A stretch of DNA of 8,714 nucleotides from Phycisphaerales bacterium (GTDB lineage Bacteria; Planctomycetota; Phycisphaerae; Sedimentisphaerales; Anaerohalosphaeraceae). Location of the stretch: positions 1 to 8,714 of the forward strand of contig DSDH01000409.1 in the NCBI GenBank assembly GCA_011055475.1. The letters are read 5' to 3'. Position numbers and translations under genes: made by a program. Numbering within the stretch: the first letter of the stretch is position 1; every line of letters starts with the position of its first letter. Under the pieces are notes generated by a model, which was not told the DNA's origin, made no database searches, and saw only the letters and a list, made by a program, of their open reading frames with translations. This document shows positions 1 to 6,300 of this stretch, piece by piece.

Positions 1-267
1 ACTGGGGCTGCCACAGTAGCACCGCCAGCCATAACCCCTTCCCTTTTCTTCATCGGCTTCACTGCAGAGCCCCTGAAAAACCGCCTTGGGGCGCCGAAGT
101 ACCTCGGGAACGATGTACTTGCATTCGAGTACACGTCCGGACCCAAACTGTGCAAGCCACTGTATTCGGTCGAACGAGACCAAGATCGGGCAGACTTTTC
201 CTGTCACAGGCTCAACCGCCTGGATCGTAAGCACTTCCCTGCGTTTCTGGCCTTCCGGGGCTCCCAT
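1..267 (-). CDS. Unrecognised protein, N-terminal 89 residues (runs off left edge)
   Basis: Reading leftwards from an ATG at 265-267, the frame is open for 89 codons to the window edge, so this is the N-terminal part of a longer gene. An in-frame stop (TAA, 277-279) lies just upstream, so the start can only be this ATG or the GTG directly before it (268-270). The peptide begins MGAPEGQKRREVLTIQAVEP and looks like a compact globular domain: a beta-rich start (VEPVTGKVCPILVSF), a hydrophobic-aromatic stretch (RIQWLAQFG), a P-K-A-V-F-Q-G-L motif at residues 60-67, and a Cys/Trp-rich tail (GWRCYCG). It has five cysteines in the visible part (26, 49, 68, 83, 85). Codon use is typical of a GC-rich coding region and there is no stop. 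I do not recognise the family. There is no good Shine-Dalgarno sequence; a perfect TATAAT lies 8 nt upstream, which suggests a leaderless transcript. Confidence 0.72.
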   Translation of the reverse strand, partial: MGAPEGQKRREVLTIQAVEPVTGKVCPILVSFDRIQWLAQFGSGRVLECKYIVPEVLRRPKAVFQGLCSEADEEKGRGYGWRCYCGSPS

Positions 268-275
268 CACTCTGC

Positions 276-305
276 ATTATAGCAGATTCCACCCACCAGC
301 GCCAA
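276..305 (-). promoter_or_regulatory. Sigma70-like promoter for the leftmost gene
   Basis: Read on the minus strand: TTGGCG (300-305), an 18-bp spacer, then a perfect TATAAT (276-281). The -10 box ends 8 nt before the ATG at 267, so the predicted transcript would start at or within a few bases of the start codon. The -35 hexamer is identical to the one proposed for the panE operon (2069-2074), which supports both calls. Confidence 0.5.
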
Positions 306-521
306 GCCCCGGTCCCCAGAATTGGATTGTCCATTATTGCGGCAGGAACGGTGGCCAGCGGGGAAGACGGTCGCCCACATCAGCGTAGACAAGAATTCGC
401 CGGCCGACCCCTACGGCAATGCCTGTCCGGTGCGTAGTCTATCAGATCGGCGCAGGAACCCGCCCACCCACATTTGGATGCACAAGCAAGCAGGAGTGCA
501 GTTGTCGGTCTCCTATGCACG

Positions 522-1025
522 TCAGCTCGCCGGGCCGAGGACGTGGCCGGGCCCGAGCGTGTACAGACGTTTCTTGGGTTCGCTGCTCTTGTGCGCCGCC
601 ACCACCCGCCCGACGTAGAGGACGTGGTCGCCGGCCTCGATCCGGGTTTCGAGCGTACACTCGAAGTTCGCCACGGCCTCGGTCAGTATCACCGAGTCGA
701 TGTCGCGGGTCGGCGCGGTGGGCGCGGGACATTCGGTGAACTTGTCGCACTCCCGGCCCGAATGCGACCCGTAGAACAGGGCCGCCTCGGCCATCTCGGC
801 CGAGGGGAAGGCGATCGTGAAGCAACCCGCGTGGTCGATGGCCTCGACCGAGTAATGCGACCGAGCGACGGCGATGGCCATCATGGGCGGCTCGCCCGAG
901 GCGATCATCGTCCAGCCCAGCGTGATCGGATTGACCCGGCCATTGCGGTCGCGCGCGACGACGATCACCACCTGCTCGGGATACTTGGTGCGGATGGCTT
1001 CGCTGTAGTCCACCTGCTCTTGCAT
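522..1025 (-). CDS. Flavin reductase-like domain protein
   Basis: A 167-residue protein of the flavin reductase-like (FMN-binding split barrel) superfamily. Family members bind FMN and either reduce flavin with NAD(P)H for a partner enzyme or act as small flavoproteins; the substrate cannot be told here. The family signature is visible: N-P-I-T-L-G-W-T-M-I-A-S at residues 32-43, P-P-M-M-A-I-A-V at 46-53, the R-S-H-Y-S segment at 55-59, a G-x-F-T-I-A-F-P-S block at 67-75, and S-G-R-x-x-D-K-F at 89-96. These correspond to the flavin-contact regions of the split barrel. The second half (E-A-V-A-N-F-E-C-T-L-E) is the usual dimer and beta-barrel part. Length is normal for the single-domain family. 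The ATG is preceded by an AAAGGAG-like ribosome site 6 nt upstream. It lies 30 nt downstream of the ketopantoate-reductase-type gene and is most likely co-transcribed with it. It is cytoplasmic, with no signal peptide. Confidence 0.9.
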   Translation of the reverse strand: MQEQVDYSEAIRTKYPEQVVIVVARDRNGRVNPITLGWTMIASGEPPMMAIAVARSHYSVEAIDHAGCFTIAFPSAEMAEAALFYGSHSGRECDKFTECPAPTAPTRDIDSVILTEAVANFECTLETRIEAGDHVLYVGRVVAAHKSSEPKKRLYTLGPGHVLGPAS

Positions 1026-1055
1026 CGTTCGCTCCTTTCCCCAAAACGCCCGACC

Positions 1056-2009
1056 TTACGGCCGGTATGATGACTCAATGAACTTGACAAGGTTCCAGAT
1101 CGCCTCATTGAACGGCACCCTCAGGCCGTGTTGGCCGGCCAGATCGAGCACCGCGCCGTTGAGGGCGTCGATCTCGGTCCGCTTGCGGGCCTGAATATCC
1201 TGCAACGTCGAGGAGCGATGCCCCGCGGTGTCGGGCACGAGCCGCTCATAGAAGACCCGCTTGAATGCAGCCGCATCGGCCCAGTGGGTGCCGTACCCCG
1301 CCGCCTGCATCACCGCGTAGACCTCGTCGATCACGGCGTCCATAATCCGCCGACTGCTGTCGGCCTCGGCCAAGCGACCGTAAGGCACGTCGAGGATCGC
1401 GCCGAGCCCGTTGAGCGCGCAATTGTACAGCATCTTGGCCCACAGGTCGCGCCCGATCGTCTCGGTCGTTTCGCACGGAATCCCGCCCGATGAAATCGCC
1501 TCGCACAACGGCCTCAGCGCCTCGACGGACGATCCAAACAGACTGCCCATGTGAATCGCGTCGGCGTGCACCGTGATCGTCACCGCGTTGGGCCGGGGCC
1601 GCGTGAAGCCGGTGATGATACGAGCGTGGTAAAGGCGATCGCGCCGAAAAAAAGGCATGAATCTCTCGGCGTTGCCCCACCCGTTCTGACACAGCACGAG
1701 GCGAACCTGTTCGCCCAGACCGCGACAGCCGGCCAGATCCTGGGCGGCGGTTTGTGAATCGTAACTTTTCGTACAGACCAGGACGAAATCGTACGACCGG
1801 TCCGGCCCTTCGTCCAATGTGGCGAACGCCTCAAGAGCCTGTGGCGGAGCACGAAACGCCCCGAACAGCCCCTCGCGCGTCAGCCCGCCGCTCCGCAAGG
1901 CATCAACCGTCGCCGGCCGTGCCACGATGCCGACGCGCACGCGCGACGCCAGCAGGCAACTGGCCAGTCCCAGGCCGACCGCTCCACCGCCGTAAATAAG
2001 AACATCCAC
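1056..2009 (-). CDS. panE: Ketopantoate reductase-type oxidoreductase (ApbA/PanE family), GTG start
   Basis: A 317-residue cytosolic NADPH-dependent oxidoreductase of the 2-dehydropantoate 2-reductase family, which reduces ketopantoate to pantoate in coenzyme A synthesis. The N-terminal Rossmann fold opens with D-V-L-I-Y-G-G-G-A-V-G (2-12). The catalytic set of the family is present: Asn109 in QNGWG, Lys192 and Asn196 in WAKMLYNCALN, Ser267 in SSTLQD and Glu279 in TEIDALNG, matching Asn98, Lys176 and Glu256 of the E. coli enzyme. Length is usual for the family. The start is a GTG at 2007-2009, supported by GGAGG 8 nt upstream; the nearby ATG (2003-2005) is out of frame. It is first in a two-gene operon with a flavin reductase-like gene 30 nt downstream. 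Many paralogues in this family act on other 2-oxo acids, and no other pantothenate gene is nearby, so the true substrate is uncertain even though the family is clear. Confidence 0.88.
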   Translation of the reverse strand: MDVLIYGGGAVGLGLASCLLASRVRVGIVARPATVDALRSGGLTREGLFGAFRAPPQALEAFATLDEGPDRSYDFVLVCTKSYDSQTAAQDLAGCRGLGEQVRLVLCQNGWGNAERFMPFFRRDRLYHARIITGFTRPRPNAVTITVHADAIHMGSLFGSSVEALRPLCEAISSGGIPCETTETIGRDLWAKMLYNCALNGLGAILDVPYGRLAEADSSRRIMDAVIDEVYAVMQAAGYGTHWADAAAFKRVFYERLVPDTAGHRSSTLQDIQARKRTEIDALNGAVLDLAGQHGLRVPFNEAIWNLVKFIESSYRP

Positions 2010-2034
2010 TGTCCCGGCCTCCGTCGACGCACCC

Positions 2035-2049
2035 GAATGCGATGCATTC
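2035..2049. promoter_or_regulatory. Candidate operator: inverted repeat over the panE -10 box and start site
   Basis: The sequence GAATGC-GAT-GCATTC is a perfect inverted repeat with 6-bp arms and a 3-bp centre. It overlaps four bases of the -10 box (2046-2051) and covers the predicted transcription start. The position is typical of a repressor site that blocks polymerase. The neighbouring Rrf2 regulator (2218-2613) is a possible ligand; this is inferred from proximity only. Confidence 0.35.
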
Positions 2050-2074
2050 TACGAAAGCCGGACGCCACCGCCAA
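2046..2074 (-). promoter_or_regulatory. Sigma70-like promoter of the panE-flavin reductase operon
   Basis: Read on the minus strand: TTGGCG (2069-2074), an exact 17-bp spacer, then TAGAAT (2046-2051; five of six bases match TATAAT). The expected transcription start near 2039 gives a leader of about 30 nt before the GTG start, with the GGAGG ribosome site inside it. Confidence 0.55.
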
Positions 2075-2086
2075 GGCTGATCTCTG

Positions 2087-2221
2087 CCGCGAGACCCTCT
2101 ACCGGGCGGCGGGTTGACGAATGAAGCGCACAACGATACCCGGACCGGCGCAGCCCCCCACCGACCCGTCCGGGTATCGCATGGCGGCGGCCTACAACGT
2201 CGCGGCCGCGAGACGCTCTAC
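2087..2221. repeat. 16-nt near-perfect direct repeat bracketing the inverted repeat
   Basis: CCGCGAGACCCTCTAC at 2087-2102 and CCGCGAGACGCTCTAC at 2206-2221 differ at one position and are 119 nt apart. The right copy spans the rrf2 stop codon (2218-2220). The 12-bp-arm inverted repeat lies between the copies. The arrangement resembles a short inserted unit flanked by a duplication of the rrf2 3' end, although chance or local slippage is not excluded. Confidence 0.5.
2134..2179. repeat. 12-bp perfect inverted repeat between rrf2 and panE
   Basis: The arms CGATACCCGGAC (2134-2145) and GTCCGGGTATCG (2168-2179) are perfectly complementary around a 22-nt loop. As RNA on the minus strand the stem would begin 38 nt after the rrf2 stop codon and could end or stabilise that transcript. 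No run of T follows the stem on the minus strand, so it is not a standard intrinsic terminator. Confidence 0.6.
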
Positions 2222-2613
2222 GACAGCATGTCCGAGAGTCTGGCCTTGCTGAGCACGGCCTCGGCCTTGACCGTCGCGTCGTCGATCACCTTCTCCATCT
2301 TCTTGGCGAAGGACGCGCCGCCGGTCTGCTGAACCAGTTCCATGTGACTGCGGATCGGCCCACTGACCGCCTCGATGATCTCCAGCATGTTGATCTCCTT
2401 GGCCCCACGCGCCATGGAGAAACCGCCGCGCGGCCCCCGCTTGCTGCGGAGAATCTCGGCCCGGACAAGCTGCTGGAGGATCTTCAACAAGTACTCCATC
2501 GGAATGTCATATTCCTTGGAGATACGGCTGGCCAGTACGGCGCCCTCCTTCTCGCGTTCGGCAATGTAGCCCACCGCCACCATTCCATAACCTGCTGACC
2601 TGCTGATCTTCAT
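2218..2613 (-). CDS. Rrf2-family transcriptional regulator lacking cysteines
   Basis: A 131-residue DNA-binding protein of the Rrf2 family, which includes IscR, NsrR, RsrR and CymR. The winged helix-turn-helix lies at about residues 25-70: L-A-S-R-I-S-K-E-Y-D-I-P and Y-L-L-K-I-L-Q-Q-L form the helix-turn-helix, and S-K-R-G-P-R-G-G-F is the family wing. L-E-I-I-E-A-V-S-G-P (77-86) begins the long dimerisation helix. The protein contains no cysteine at all, so the three-cysteine Fe-S cluster site of IscR and NsrR is absent; the corresponding segment (about 86-107) is polar. It should therefore sense something other than an Fe-S cluster, or act through a protein partner as CymR does. ATG start with GAGGAG 6 nt upstream. 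The panE operon lies 208 nt downstream on the same strand and has an inverted repeat at its promoter. Autoregulation is plausible. Confidence 0.92.
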   Translation of the reverse strand: MKISRSAGYGMVAVGYIAEREKEGAVLASRISKEYDIPMEYLLKILQQLVRAEILRSKRGPRGGFSMARGAKEINMLEIIEAVSGPIRSHMELVQQTGGASFAKKMEKVIDDATVKAEAVLSKARLSDMLS

Positions 2614-2641
2614 CCTGTGCTCCTCGAAAAAGAGTAGTAAG

Positions 2642-2674
2642 GAATACCATAGGCGCGTACCAAACTCAGTATTC
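2642..2674. promoter_or_regulatory. Candidate rrf2 operator, split inverted repeat
   Basis: GAATAC (2642-2647) and GTATTC (2669-2674) form a perfect 6-bp inverted repeat separated by 21 bp. The right arm covers the candidate -10 box and the left arm lies 28 bp before the start codon. The half-site GAATAC resembles the GAATGC half-site at the panE promoter, differing at one base. The spacing differs greatly (21 versus 3 bp), so a shared regulator is only a hypothesis. Confidence 0.22.
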
Positions 2675-2698
2675 TCTAAATCCTTGGCCCGGTTGCAA
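2668..2698 (-). promoter_or_regulatory. Weak candidate promoter of rrf2
   Basis: Read on the minus strand: TTGCAA (2693-2698), a 19-bp spacer, then AATACT (2668-2673). Each box matches the consensus at four of six positions and the spacer is longer than ideal. The A/T-rich block just upstream (about 2701-2760, with runs of A and T) stands out in this GC-rich window and could serve as an UP element. Confidence 0.28.
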
Positions 2699-2766
2699 TA
2701 CCTTTTTTGACCAAAACAAAAAAATTATGGGGAACTTCCACTTCGGAAAATAGGTAACTTTCCGCT

Positions 2767-2859
2767 TCACCAGAGCCCCATGTACCAGATGTGCTCCATC
2801 GTGTTTTGGGTCATGCAGTCAGGGCTCAAGGCCGCCCCCCTTGGGAAGGTGGTGCCCAT
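2767..2859 (-). CDS. Possible 30-residue small protein
   Basis: ATG at 2857-2859 reads 30 codons to TGA at 2767-2769. About 87% of third codon positions are G or C, as expected for a gene in this genome. The product ends in a striking Met/Trp/Tyr-rich tail (M-T-Q-N-T-M-E-H-I-W-Y-M-G-L-W) and has one Cys. An in-frame TGA lies about 16 codons before the ATG. There is no strong ribosome site (only GGGCGGG-like sequence before the ATG), and no family is recognised. An open frame of this size can occur by chance in GC-rich DNA. The hairpin cluster at 2885-3015 would form its leader. Confidence 0.2.
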   Translation of the reverse strand: MGTTFPRGAALSPDCMTQNTMEHIWYMGLW

Positions 2860-2884
2860 TTCCCGCCCAAGCCGATCTCGTCCG

Positions 2885-2957
2885 CAGGCATCTGTGCCTG
2901 AGTTCCATCAGACCCGACGGAGCCCCCTGCTCCAGGCAAAAGCCCTTTCACAGGGCT
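2885..2957. repeat. Three consecutive perfect hairpins
   Basis: Three inverted repeats follow each other within 73 nt: CAGGCA-TCTG-TGCCTG (2885-2900), GGAGC-CCCCT-GCTCC (2919-2933) and AGCCCT-TTCAC-AGGGCT (2941-2957). All stems are perfect with 4-5-nt loops, so they would fold in RNA from either strand. Spacing without overlap suggests an RNA made of successive stem-loops rather than one long palindrome. Confidence 0.5.
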
Positions 2958-2977
2958 GAAAACCGCGAGAAGCCGGT

Positions 2978-3015
2978 CCCGCCCCTGTCACTGGGCACGT
3001 GGAGACCATGGCGGG
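2978..3015. repeat. Additional stem next to the hairpin cluster
   Basis: CCCGCC (2978-2983) can pair with GGCGGG (3010-3015). A competing stem GGTC (2975-2978) with GACC (3004-3007) overlaps it. Mutually exclusive stems of this kind are seen in switching RNAs but also arise easily in GC-rich sequence. Confidence 0.3.
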
Positions 3016-3186
3016 GGCAGATCGGATTCAACGCAAGAGGGGGACCTGGTCGGCCGAACCGGTCACGGAAGAGGCATTTCAAGAAGGCACGGACAACCAC
3101 CGTTGGGCTCGCCCGGGAAGCAAGGCAGGCTTCGGTGTCCAATGGGGTAAATTACTGATAAACCCCGGTCCAGAGGTTTTTTGCGA

Positions 3187-3223
3187 GGTGCGATGCCGCG
3201 TCGCCGTCGAGTCCCATCGCACC
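3187..3223. terminator. 9-bp-arm inverted repeat downstream of the Tricorn gene
   Basis: GGTGCGATG (3187-3195) and CATCGCACC (3215-3223) are perfect inverted repeats around a 19-nt loop, starting 87 nt beyond the protease stop on the minus strand. A shorter imperfect stem (ACCT-CCC with GGG-AGGT, 3245-3267) lies between. Neither is followed by a T run on the minus strand, so a role as a 3' stabiliser or factor-dependent end is as likely as intrinsic termination. Confidence 0.3.
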
Positions 3224-3309
3224 CCAATCCACGTGTGCAATCTCACCTTCCCCCGCCAAAGGGAGGTCTCTCGACATCGGTCCCGTTCGCGTGACACTGG
3301 CCACGACCG

Positions 3310-6300
3310 CTACCGCTCAGGGTAAGGCGGCAGCGGCGGAATCGTCTTCTCTTTCGTGCGCAGTTCGTCGAGGATCACCTCGATCGCCTTGTTCAACTGC
3401 TGATCGATTCCGGCGTATTCCCTGGCCGGGTCGTTCTCCACGACGATATCCGGTTCGACGCCGATGCCCTCGATGATCCACTCCTTGCCTTCGAGGTCGT
3501 AGCGGCTGAATTCGGGCTTGCGCAGATAGCCGCCATCCAGCAACGGCAACGAGCCGCGAATGCCGACCACGCCGCCCCACGTTCGCTTGCCGACGACCGT
3601 GCCCAGCCCGTGCTTCTTGAAACGGTACGTGAACAGATCCCCGTCCGAGGCGCTGAACTCGTCGCACAGACACACCATCGGTCCGTACAGCGTGCCTTCC
3701 GGGTCCACGTGCCCGGCCGTGTTTCGCGCGAAGTCGATCATCACCGCCTCGCGCCGCAGCCGCTCGATAATCATCGGCGACACGTTGCCGCCCCCGTTGC
3801 CGCGAACATCGACGATCAGGCCCTTCTTGCGGATCTGCGGATAGAAGTGCTTGATGAACTCGTTGAGCCCGTCGGGTCCCATGTCGGGGATGTGAATGTA
3901 CCCCACCTTGCCGTCGGTGGCCTTGTTGACCTTGGCGATATTGTCCTGAACCCACCGGTGGTAGTACAAACCGCTCTCGTCCGCGGTGGGAATCACGATC
4001 ACCCGGCGACGGCCCTCCTCGCACGGCTTGTCATTCAGCGTCAGGATCACCGGCTTGTCCGCCGTGTTGATGAACAACTGATACAGACTGTCCACCGTCC
4101 GGGTGTCGCGGCCGTTCACGGCGAGGATGTAATCGCCGACCTTCGCATCCACGCCGATCTCGGTCAGAGGGCTGCGCCGCGATTTGTCCCAGTTCTGCCC
4201 AGGCAGAATCTCTGCGATGCGGAAATAGCCGCTGTCGGCGTCCTTCTCGACCTCGGCCCCCAGCAGGCCCATCGGAATCCGCCGCACCGAGGGCGTCTCG
4301 CCGCCGCCCACGTAGCAATGGCCGGCGTTCAATTCGCCGATCATCTCCCCCAGGATGTACGTCAGGTCTGCTCGATGCCGCACGTGGGCCACCCACGGCT
4401 CGTACCGATCGCGGATCGCCGCCCAGTCCACCCCGTGCATGTTCGGCACGTAGAAGAACTCGCGCATCTGCCGCCAACACTCGTGGAAGATCTGTCGCCA
4501 CTCGGCCCGGCGATCCACGAACACCTCCAGACCGGACAGGTCGAGCGTGTCCTTGAGCTCCACGCGGCTCTTGGGCAGGTCCACGATGCCGTACTTGCCA
4601 CCGGCGGCCAGGAGCATCTTCTTGCCGTCGGCGCTGACCTTGTAGCCCCTGAATCCACCGATCTCGGTTTCCTTCTTCTCCTTGAGATCGTACACCACTA
4701 GTTGCTGGTCCTCCTTATGACCGCTGCGCAGATAATACAGCGCATCACCCACGCTGGTCAGGTGCGAATACCGCGCCGCCCGGATGGGCAACGCCGCCAC
4801 CCGCCCGATGATGCCATCCAGGTCCACACGCATCTCAGACTTCTCGGCCTGGCTCTTACCCTTCGAGTCATCCTCGGCCTTCTTCGGCCCGTCGCCGTCT
4901 TCTTCCGCTTCTTGCTTGTCGAGCTTGCCGTCATCGTCGGCTTCGTTGTTCTCGTCCTTGACGGCCACCTCATCGTTCTCCGGCTCCAACGGTGAGGGCG
5001 TATCCTTGGCCAGCGTCACGAAGTAGATCCGCGACATATCGATGTACGCGTGGTTCCACTCCGTCCAACTGTAGATGGGGTTGAAGTCGCGGTCCGACGT
5101 GAAGAACACGAACCGCCCATCCGCACTGAACGTGGCGTTCGACACGGAGTACCACATATCCGTGATCGGCCAGGACTGCTTGTCCTCGACCGAGTACAGG
5201 TACACGCGCTCGACCGTATCCAGCTCCGGCTTGGTGTAGACGATCCACCGGCCGTCCGGCGACCACTGGTAATTATGAAACTCCCAGCGCTGCGAATGGT
5301 CCACCTCGGTGATGATCCCCGTCTCGATCTCCACGTAGCGCAGCCGCAGCCGCTTGTCCGACCAGAGCAGCCGCGTCGAGTCGGGCGAGAACCGCAGGGC
5401 GTACTTGTACGTCTCGGCCCCGTCGGTGACCTGCCTCGCCGGACCGCCGCCGTCCTGCGGGACGACGTAGATCTCATCCTCGCCCGTGGCGTCGCTGATG
5501 TAGGCGATCCACCGCCCGTCCGGCGACCAGATGCAGTTGCGATCGTGCACGCCGGGCGTCTGCGTCAGGTTCCGCGTGATGCCGTGCTTGGCCGGCACGG
5601 TGAACACCTCGCCCCGCGCGCCGAACAAGGCGCGCTGGCCATCCGGCGCGATCTCGTACTGATTGATGTTGTCCGCGACGTTCTTGAGCACCGTCCGCGC
5701 CTCGGGCGCATCCTCGCGGATCACGATGCGGACCTTGTCGGCCTTCTCGCTGTCCAGGTCAAAGCGGTAGATGTACCCGGCGTACTCGAACACGATTGCC
5801 GTATCCCCCAGCGAGGGGAACTTGATGTCGAAATCGGCAAAATCGGTCAACCGCCGGGTCTGTTTGGAGCCCAGCTCATAGACGTACAGATTCATCCGCC
5901 GATGGGGCCCGCGATCCGACAGGAAATAAATGCGATCCCCGGCCCACATGGGGATGATGTCCTGGGCGGGGTCATTGGTGATGTTGATCGTTTCGCGTGT
6001 TTCAAAGTCATGGATCCAGACGTCGTCGGCCATGCCGCCACGGTAGCGCTTCCACGTGCGAAATTCGCGGAACACCTGGTTGTACGCCAGTTTGCGGCCA
6101 TCCGGCGAGAAGGAGCAGAATCCGCCTCGCGGCAGAGGCACCTCCTCGCACGCACCGCCGGTCGCCGCGACGGTGTACAGTTGACCGATGAAGCTGTTGA
6201 ACGACCGCATCCGCGAGCGGAATATGATCCGCTGGCCGTCGGGCCGCCAGCCCATCACGATATTGTTGGGCCCCATGCGGTCGGCCACGTCGTCGCGGGA

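Larger units (their letters stand above)
2614..3309. other. Gene-poor stretch of about 700 nt with dense hairpins
   Basis: No protein-coding gene longer than a mini-ORF is convincing here: the open frames on both strands have no recognisable domain and compositions typical of spurious translation. From left to right it contains the rrf2 upstream region; an A/T-rich block at 2701-2760, including a TTTTTTG/CAAAAAA inverted repeat at 2703-2723; a 30-codon minus-strand mini-ORF (2767-2859); a cluster of perfect hairpins (2885-3015); an unremarkable part (3016-3186); and two inverted repeats downstream of the protease gene (3187-3267). The stretch could encode a structured RNA, but no known class could be assigned. 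Confidence 0.55.

Noticed and set aside
268..521. Gap between the flavin reductase gene and the leftmost gene, examined for a terminator or small gene
   Set aside because: Apart from the promoter at 276-305, nothing convincing was seen: no strong stem followed by a T run and no coding frame with recognisable features.
442..1044. Other minus-strand frame of 200 codons overlapping the flavin reductase gene
   Set aside because: Arg/Gly-rich shadow translation; the flavin reductase motifs lie in the frame ending at 522.
2929..3030. Partial resemblances to known RNAs on the plus strand: cobalamin riboswitch core (G-G-T-C-C-C-G-C-C with a G-G-A-G-A-C-C box), glycine riboswitch (C-A-G-G-C-A-A-A-A-G) and tmRNA 5' end
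   Set aside because: Each match covers only a few motifs and lacks the rest of the consensus architecture. No plus-strand gene follows, and similar partial matches to several unrelated classes in one place point to coincidence. A covariance-model search (RF00174, RF00504, RF00023) would decide; a significant hit would overturn this.
3610..4701. Plus-strand open frame of 363 codons inside Tricorn
   Set aside because: Antisense shadow of the protease core; composition rich in His, Arg, Val and Asp, with no recognisable motif.
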